A stretch of DNA of 64,000 nt, taken from the NCBI RefSeq assembly GCF_031157525.1, contig NZ_JAVIXR010000003.1, forward strand, positions 62,001-126,000, written 5' to 3'. Positions 59,222 to 64,000 of this stretch are shown here, piece after piece. Both the position numbers and the translations under genes were made by a program. The notes under the pieces are model-generated. The model was not told the DNA's origin. It searched no databases and saw nothing but the letters and a program-made list of their open reading frames with translations. The DNA comes from Marinobacter sediminicola (GTDB lineage Bacteria > Pseudomonadota > Gammaproteobacteria > Pseudomonadales > Oleiphilaceae). The first letter of the stretch is position 1. Each line of letters begins with the position of its first letter.

Positions 59222-60097
59222 TCAGAAGAAGTTGACCGGCACTTTCAGGTACACCTGGCCATTATCCTCCGCTGGTGGCATCTCACCTGCCCGCATATTT
59301 ACCTGCACGGAAGGTAGAATTAGCCGCGGCATATCAAGCGTCGCGTCGCGCTCAGTGCGCATCTTCACAAATTCGTCTTCACTGACGCCATCGTGCACGT
59401 GAATGTTGGCCTCTCGCTGCTCTGCCACAGTTGTCTGGTGCACATACTCTTCCCGGCCCGGAGCTTTATAATCATGGCAAAGGAAAATACGGGTTTGAGC
59501 TGGCAATGACAGCACCTTGCGAATCGACTGAAAGAGCACACGAGCGTCACCACCCGGAAAGTCACAGCGTGCAGTTCCGTAATCAGGCATGAACAAGGTG
59601 TCGCCCACAAAGGCTGCGTCACCTATTACATAGGTCAAACAGGCAGGTGTGTGGCCAGGGGTGTGCATAACGCGACAAACAAGGCCACCAATTGCAAAGC
59701 TATCTCCATCCTGGAAAAGACGATCAAACTGGCTCCCATCACGGGCAAATTCAGTGCCCGCATTGAACGCCTTACCAAATATTTCCTGCACATCCCGTAT
59801 GTGGGCACCAATTCCGGTTTTACCACCGAGCTTTTCGTGAAGATATGGCGCGGCGGAAAGGTGATCCGCATGAACGTGAGTTTCCAAAATCCACTCAACG
59901 CACAAATCATTTGAGCGCACATACTCAATAATCTCATCTGCAGAACGCACATCGGTAGTGCCCGAGGCGTAGTCAAAATCGAGTACCGAATCAAGAATGG
60001 CGCAAGCCTGACTATCAGGGTCACGGACCACGTAGCTGAACGTATTGGTGGGCTCATCAAAGGAATGTTGAACGATAGGGCTGTTCACTGCACTCAC
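59222..60097 (-). CDS. ETHE1/Blh-type persulfide dioxygenase-like MBL protein
   Basis: Metallo-beta-lactamase-fold protein of 291 residues with metal motif THVHADHLSAA (H74-x-H76-x-D78-H79), HTPGHTPACLTY, GDTLFMPDYGTARCDFPGG and LCHDYKAPGRE. Longer than ETHE1 and close to Blh, the persulfide dioxygenase of BigR operons, which turns glutathione persulfide into sulfite. SulP 7 bases downstream may export the product. An AT-rich dyad lies just upstream at 60113-60137. Confidence 0.87.
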   Translation of the reverse strand: MSAVNSPIVQHSFDEPTNTFSYVVRDPDSQACAILDSVLDFDYASGTTDVRSADEIIEYVRSNDLCVEWILETHVHADHLSAAPYLHEKLGGKTGIGAHIRDVQEIFGKAFNAGTEFARDGSQFDRLFQDGDSFAIGGLVCRVMHTPGHTPACLTYVIGDAAFVGDTLFMPDYGTARCDFPGGDARVLFQSIRKVLSLPAQTRIFLCHDYKAPGREEYVHQTTVAEQREANIHVHDGVSEDEFVKMRTERDATLDMPRLILPSVQVNMRAGEMPPAEDNGQVYLKVPVNFF

Positions 60098-60112
60098 CTC
60101 CGTTGGGGTGTA

Positions 60113-60137
60113 ATCCTATAATTTATAGCATAAGGAT
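60113..60137. promoter_or_regulatory. AT-rich inverted repeats upstream of persulfide dioxygenase gene
   Basis: CTATAA-T-TTATAG at 60116-60128 is a perfect 6-1-6 dyad, nested in a wider pair ATCCT...AGGAT (60113-60117 and 60133-60137). It is 15-40 bases upstream of the start codon on the minus strand. Blh-type genes are often controlled by BigR/SqrR-type ArsR repressors that bind AT-rich palindromes, but no such regulator gene is in this window. Confidence 0.5.
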
Positions 60138-60173
60138 ATACCAAAACGGAATATAAGATGAAATTCTCTTTTC

Positions 60174-61682
60174 CTATATGCGCGATACCCCTAATGCATC
60201 AACAAGGCAGTCCCTCCCCGCCTGCTTTGCTGCATAAAGCCTGTCGTCCGCCAACCGGATCAGCGGGTCAGGCGAAGCAGGAAACTCATCGAGCTCACCG
60301 ATGTCAGCAATACCGGCGCTGACCGTTAACGGCACAGTGTGATCTTCAAGATCGAAATCATGATTGCGCACGGCACAGAGAATACGGCTTACGATACGAC
60401 GCACACCCGTTGCGTCTATGCCACTGAACGCTACTACAAACTCCTCTCCACCAAATCGAGCCACCACATCAGCCTCTCGGGTTTGCTCCAGAAGAACCTC
60501 GGCAAAACTCCGCAAACAGGCATCTCCTCCCAAATGGCCTACAGAATCGTTAATGTGCTTGAATCGATCGAGGTCGAACATGGCCAGTGTAAAGTGCTCC
60601 TCATATCGGCTGGCACGGCTGAGCATTTCATGAAGCCTGGGCATCAGATAGCGACGATTATGCAATTTGGTTAGGGGGTCTCGGATAGACTGGTTTAGCA
60701 GCTCTCGTTCAAGCCGGTGGCGTTCAAGTGCTCCCGACAGCAGGCTGGATACGATAATAAGAAGGTCTGCCTGGTCTTCACGCCAAATACGTTTACGAAT
60801 GGAATCTACGCCAAAAAAACCTGTAACCACACCTCTCACACGAACAGGCACACAAAACATTGAACACACTCCCTGCTCTTCCAGCATCGTGCGTTCGGGG
60901 CCGGCAGGAATCTGCTCAATTTCCTCAACAAAAATGACCCGGTTGCCACTGACCATTTCGTCGATTTTGCATTGCCACCAATCAAAATCGTCGGTCGGCA
61001 CATTGCGCTGGCTATCGATGAGGGCTGGCACACCTTCAGAGCACCATTCGTGAGTGTTATCCATCACACGATGGTCTTGCGAAAACTCATACAAGTAGGC
61101 TCTGTCCACCCCAAAAAAGCCGCCAATGGCTTTCAATAACTCGTTAATGCACTGATCAATGGTGCCAAAGCTCAGGTTGATAAACTGCGTTGACAGCTTG
61201 GCGATCAATTTCTGAAAATCGGCCTGAAAGGAAGATTCCGCTTCGCGTGCTCTGAGTGTGCACTCAAGATCTTTGTAATGCTGAATGTTATGCAGTTGGC
61301 CATACCACACCATGCTTCCATCAGCCTGGCGCTCAGGTGTTGCCTGGGCTTCGAACCACTCGTAGTGCCCGGCTCTCACTTTCATCCGGGCTTGATACCA
61401 CCAACTTTTGAGAGCAGTAGCCGATTCTTCAATGCTGGCTTCTACACCTTGGATTTGCTCCGGGTGGACCGTTAAAAACATAGAATCGGCGTTTTCGCGC
61501 AAGATGTCAGGATCAAGGCCAAGAATGTCACTTACCTGATCACTGACAAACAGATACTTATGAGCCTTCGCGTCTGCACTCTTCCAATAGGTAAAGAGTA
61601 CGCCGGGAATGCCCAAGGCCAGTTTTTTGAAAAAATAATCAGAGTCGGTGTAATGCGGCCGTAGGCCGATCTCTTTGATCAT
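60174..61682 (-). CDS. PAS-GAF-GGDEF diguanylate cyclase
   Basis: Soluble protein of 502 residues: a PAS domain (about 15-140, with QVSDILGLDPDIL and a PAC segment), a GAF domain (about 165-320, with GVDRAYLYEFSQDH and VPVRVRGVVTGFFGVD), and a GGDEF domain. The active site is GGEEF (411-415), with READ inhibitory site five residues upstream, so it should be an active, product-inhibited cyclase. It is divergent from the HlyD-family gene across a 192-base gap. Confidence 0.9.
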   Translation of the reverse strand: MIKEIGLRPHYTDSDYFFKKLALGIPGVLFTYWKSADAKAHKYLFVSDQVSDILGLDPDILRENADSMFLTVHPEQIQGVEASIEESATALKSWWYQARMKVRAGHYEWFEAQATPERQADGSMVWYGQLHNIQHYKDLECTLRAREAESSFQADFQKLIAKLSTQFINLSFGTIDQCINELLKAIGGFFGVDRAYLYEFSQDHRVMDNTHEWCSEGVPALIDSQRNVPTDDFDWWQCKIDEMVSGNRVIFVEEIEQIPAGPERTMLEEQGVCSMFCVPVRVRGVVTGFFGVDSIRKRIWREDQADLLIIVSSLLSGALERHRLERELLNQSIRDPLTKLHNRRYLMPRLHEMLSRASRYEEHFTLAMFDLDRFKHINDSVGHLGGDACLRSFAEVLLEQTREADVVARFGGEEFVVAFSGIDATGVRRIVSRILCAVRNHDFDLEDHTVPLTVSAGIADIGELDEFPASPDPLIRLADDRLYAAKQAGRDCLVDALGVSRI

Positions 61683-61874
61683 GAACCTTTCGCCTTACTG
61701 GCGTGAATCATCTTAATCCTAAAAGTGTAGTCCAAGGCACCAGGCTCAGCCATTTCAAATCAAAGCCTTTCATTCACCTCAAGCGTCTCGCGCCAATTTT
61801 GAGCAGGTGCTACCCTATTTTCGTATCGGCTGAAAAGTACGGACAAGCCTAATGATTCCCCGGGAGAACACCGA

Positions 61875-62969
61875 ATGAGCGAGATCGACGAACAAGCTCC
61901 GACCAGGAACCCTGCAAAAACCATCGCTATCGGTGTCGTTCTGCTCCTTATTATCCTGGCGGTCACCTACGCGTTGAGCGACCGATTGGCACCGTCATCG
62001 TCGCGAGGCTTTGTTTCGGCCCATGTTGTCCAAATTTCACCCCGGGTTTCCGGTGACATTACCGAAGTGATGGTTCAAGACGACGCTGTGGTGCAGGCTG
62101 GTGATCCGCTTTTTGCCATCGACCCCCGTCCGTTTGAACTGGCGCTTCGACAGGCGGAAGCCAATCTGGCCAGCACCGTTCAGGGTATAGATGCCTCAGC
62201 CGCCTCACTGGTAGCCGCCCAAGCTGGCGTCACCCAGGCCAGAACCAACCTTGACACGGCCCTTACAGACGCAGACCGCACATTACGCCTGGAAAAACGC
62301 GGCATAGTGCCGGTTGCGCAAGGTGATGCAGCACGGGCCAAAGTTGCGGATGCCAAAGCACAGCTCAGTACTGCAGAAGCCAATTTGGAAAGTGCCCGCA
62401 AGCAGCTCGGCCCAAAAGGTGCAGACAATCCTTCCATCCTCGCGGCACAGGCACAACTGGAAAGCGTGCAGTATGATCTTGCATCCACAAGGGTACGAGC
62501 ACCCCATTATGGCGTAGTGACCAACATGACTCTGGCAAAGGGCCAGTTTATCGGTGCAGGCAACCCGGCGCTGACGTTCATTGATGCGGAGGCTGCCTGG
62601 GTCACCGTGGATCTGCGGGAAAACCAGCTTCAAAGCATCGAACCCGGTGACACCGCGCACCTGCTTTTTGATGCCGTACCCGGCACTATCTTCGAAGGCC
62701 GTGTACAGAGCATTGCTTGGGGCATTAATCCGGGGCGCAACGTTCAAGGCGGCCTGGTGGTTAACGAAGCCTCCAATCGCTGGTTTGAACCCGCGCGGCG
62801 TATTCCAGTGAGGATTGAGCTGAAAGGCACGCAAGACGACTGGCCGCGGCAAGTGCGCGTAGGTGGCAAGGTGCATGCGGTGGTATTTGCCAACGGAACA
62901 AGCAACCCAATTGCCCTGATCGCCCGTGGGTTTCAACGCGTGAGATCCTGGTTCAGCTACCTGTATTGA
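61875..62969 (+). CDS. HlyD/EmrA-family membrane fusion protein
   Basis: Adaptor of 364 residues: N-terminal anchor IAIGVVLLLIILAVTYAL, lipoyl halves near SPRVSGDITEVMVQDDAVVQ and TRVRAPHYGVVTNMTLAKGQ, and a coiled-coil hairpin of alternating Ala-rich helices (about 90-190). The EmrA/AaeA type fits its small size. It precedes the DUF2955 membrane protein by 10 bases, together forming a probable efflux module. Confidence 0.88.
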   Translation: MSEIDEQAPTRNPAKTIAIGVVLLLIILAVTYALSDRLAPSSSRGFVSAHVVQISPRVSGDITEVMVQDDAVVQAGDPLFAIDPRPFELALRQAEANLASTVQGIDASAASLVAAQAGVTQARTNLDTALTDADRTLRLEKRGIVPVAQGDAARAKVADAKAQLSTAEANLESARKQLGPKGADNPSILAAQAQLESVQYDLASTRVRAPHYGVVTNMTLAKGQFIGAGNPALTFIDAEAAWVTVDLRENQLQSIEPGDTAHLLFDAVPGTIFEGRVQSIAWGINPGRNVQGGLVVNEASNRWFEPARRIPVRIELKGTQDDWPRQVRVGGKVHAVVFANGTSNPIALIARGFQRVRSWFSYLY

Positions 62970-62979
62970 GGCGTACACC

Positions 62980-64000
62980 ATGTACGTAACCCCCCGTCCC
63001 AACGAAGCTGACGACCCGCTTTACGCTGTGCGCCTGGGTGTCACTGGCATGCTGGCCTACTCCGCCATTCCACTGATCAACCCGGCGTTGCCGCCGATTA
63101 TTGCAGCGCTGCCGGTTGGCCTGATTGCCGCGCAGCGTAAAGCCTTCAGCCCGGGCAAAGCCATTGGTGGGCCCATTGCGCTCATCCTGATGGTCTATCT
63201 GATGACCTGGTTTGTAGAAACCTTGCGCCCCATGCCATTAGTGTATGTAGGGGCCATGTGGCTAACCTACTTTGCCGGCTTCCGTATGATTCTGCAGTCC
63301 GGCGCACAGGCGGGCATGCTGATTGTCGTTGTTGCCGTGCTCATGTCCGTTATGGGCATGCACGGTAACGCTACGGTAGAGGCTATGCGTGACGGATTTG
63401 TTCAGGCCTCTTTGGTGGGTTTAGTGCTGGGGCCGCTTGTGTATGCAGTTTTCCCGGCACGAACCCGTGAGCAGCATGTAGACGAGCCTGTGCCCACAGA
63501 CGGCAATGTCACCCTGGGTGCTTCCATCAGAGCCACGGTGCTGATGTGCCTGTCGTTCTGGCTCTACTCCGTAATGCAGCCCTCCGACATGATGATGGCG
63601 GTGATTGCGGCCATGGTGCTGGTTTTCCCAACCCGCCGCGCTGTGTTCTACGAAGCCCACCAGCGGGTACTGGCAACCTTCTACGGCAGCGCCGTCGGGC
63701 TTGCGGTGCTTTGGCTGTTCACTCTGTCTTCGCACTTGCCCATCCTGTTAGGCCTGATTTTTCTTGGCGGCTTGTGGCTTGGGCACCTGATGCTGCACGG
63801 AAAGCATCCCAGCATGGTGTATCAATATGGCCTTTCTGTCGCCATGGCGCTGATTGCCGGCGCGCTCTCAACCCAGGATCCGGGTTACGCAACCTTTACG
63901 CGCATTGTGCTCACGCTCGCCGGTGCCGGCACCGCCGCTCTACTGGTTGCTGGACTGGACGCCCTCACAGGGTGGCGGAGGTCCGAACGATCACGGAAGC
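62980..64000 (+). CDS. DUF2955/FUSC-like membrane protein, cut by window end
   Basis: An ATG at 62980 opens a frame that stays clear to the window end, giving at least 340 residues. The N-terminus reads MYVTPRPNEADDPLYAVRLG and there are about ten hydrophobic helices, many Ala/Gly/Met-rich, in two repeats (for example LVLGPLVYAVFPA and MMMAVIAAMVLVFPTRR). It looks like DUF2955, the inner-membrane part of aromatic-acid-type exporters, paired with the EmrA-like adaptor just upstream. The 3' end lies beyond the window. Confidence 0.8.
   Translation, partial: MYVTPRPNEADDPLYAVRLGVTGMLAYSAIPLINPALPPIIAALPVGLIAAQRKAFSPGKAIGGPIALILMVYLMTWFVETLRPMPLVYVGAMWLTYFAGFRMILQSGAQAGMLIVVVAVLMSVMGMHGNATVEAMRDGFVQASLVGLVLGPLVYAVFPARTREQHVDEPVPTDGNVTLGASIRATVLMCLSFWLYSVMQPSDMMMAVIAAMVLVFPTRRAVFYEAHQRVLATFYGSAVGLAVLWLFTLSSHLPILLGLIFLGGLWLGHLMLHGKHPSMVYQYGLSVAMALIAGALSTQDPGYATFTRIVLTLAGAGTAALLVAGLDALTGWRRSERSRK

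Overview
The window looks like chromosome from a marine, salt-adapted gammaproteobacterium, most likely Marinobacter or a close relative. I infer this from product content and moderate GC, not from a marker gene. Supporting content: an NhaD Na+/H+ antiporter, a TeaABCD-type ectoine TRAP transporter, PomAB-type sodium stator proteins, a TonB-dependent copper receptor, and five proteins with GGDEF and/or EAL domains. I see no rRNA, tRNA, CRISPR array, insertion sequence or prophage.

Layout. 1-5.6 kb: a lipoprotein pair (diheme cytochrome plus beta-helix protein), a membrane EAL phosphodiesterase and an FMN reductase. 5.6-9.7 kb: nhaD, a stand-alone ovothiol-type methyltransferase, a luciferase-like oxidoreductase and a small hydrolase. 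9.7-13.3 kb: teaABCD with a perfect palindrome upstream and a strong hairpin between the binding-protein and permease genes. 13.3-22.7 kb: a DISM diguanylate cyclase, the potABCD polyamine transporter (translationally coupled), an orphan TRAP binding protein and a chemoreceptor. 22.7-30.2 kb: small metabolic and sensory genes (DUF3565, CDF transporter with a divergent LysR, RarD, rhodanese, PAS-GGDEF, thioesterase, two type-3 binding proteins, a DJ-1/PfpI protein).

30.3-37.4 kb is the most unusual stretch. A MotA/TolQ-like and coiled-coil MotB-like pair of non-flagellar type is followed by the wreck of a Pel exopolysaccharide operon: pelA is cut off and joined to the last ~84 codons of pelF, with an intact pelG after it, and pelB-E absent. 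A DUF1232 gene and a complete pomAB pair follow.

37.4-45.8 kb (minus strand) is a five-gene operon in which all four junctions are 4-base ATGA overlaps: RND adaptor, RND pump, ABC ATPase, FtsX-type permease and an AttH-like lipocalin lipoprotein. 45.9-50.1 kb: a potassium channel, a copper TonB receptor with a clear terminator, and gdhA. 50.1-56.7 kb: a PPDK-type ATP-grasp protein with a degenerate KaiC-like N-terminus, a RegB/RegA (PrrBA/RoxSR) redox two-component system and a PAS-PAS-GGDEF-EAL protein. 56.7-64 kb: a CbiM-like permease, a persulfide-dioxygenase/SulP pair with a candidate operator, a PAS-GAF-GGDEF cyclase, and an EmrA-like adaptor with a DUF2955 membrane protein that runs off the end.

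Themes: salt and osmotic adaptation (nhaD, tea, pom), envelope transport, redox and sulfur handling, and dense c-di-GMP signalling beside a Pel locus that can no longer make its polymer.
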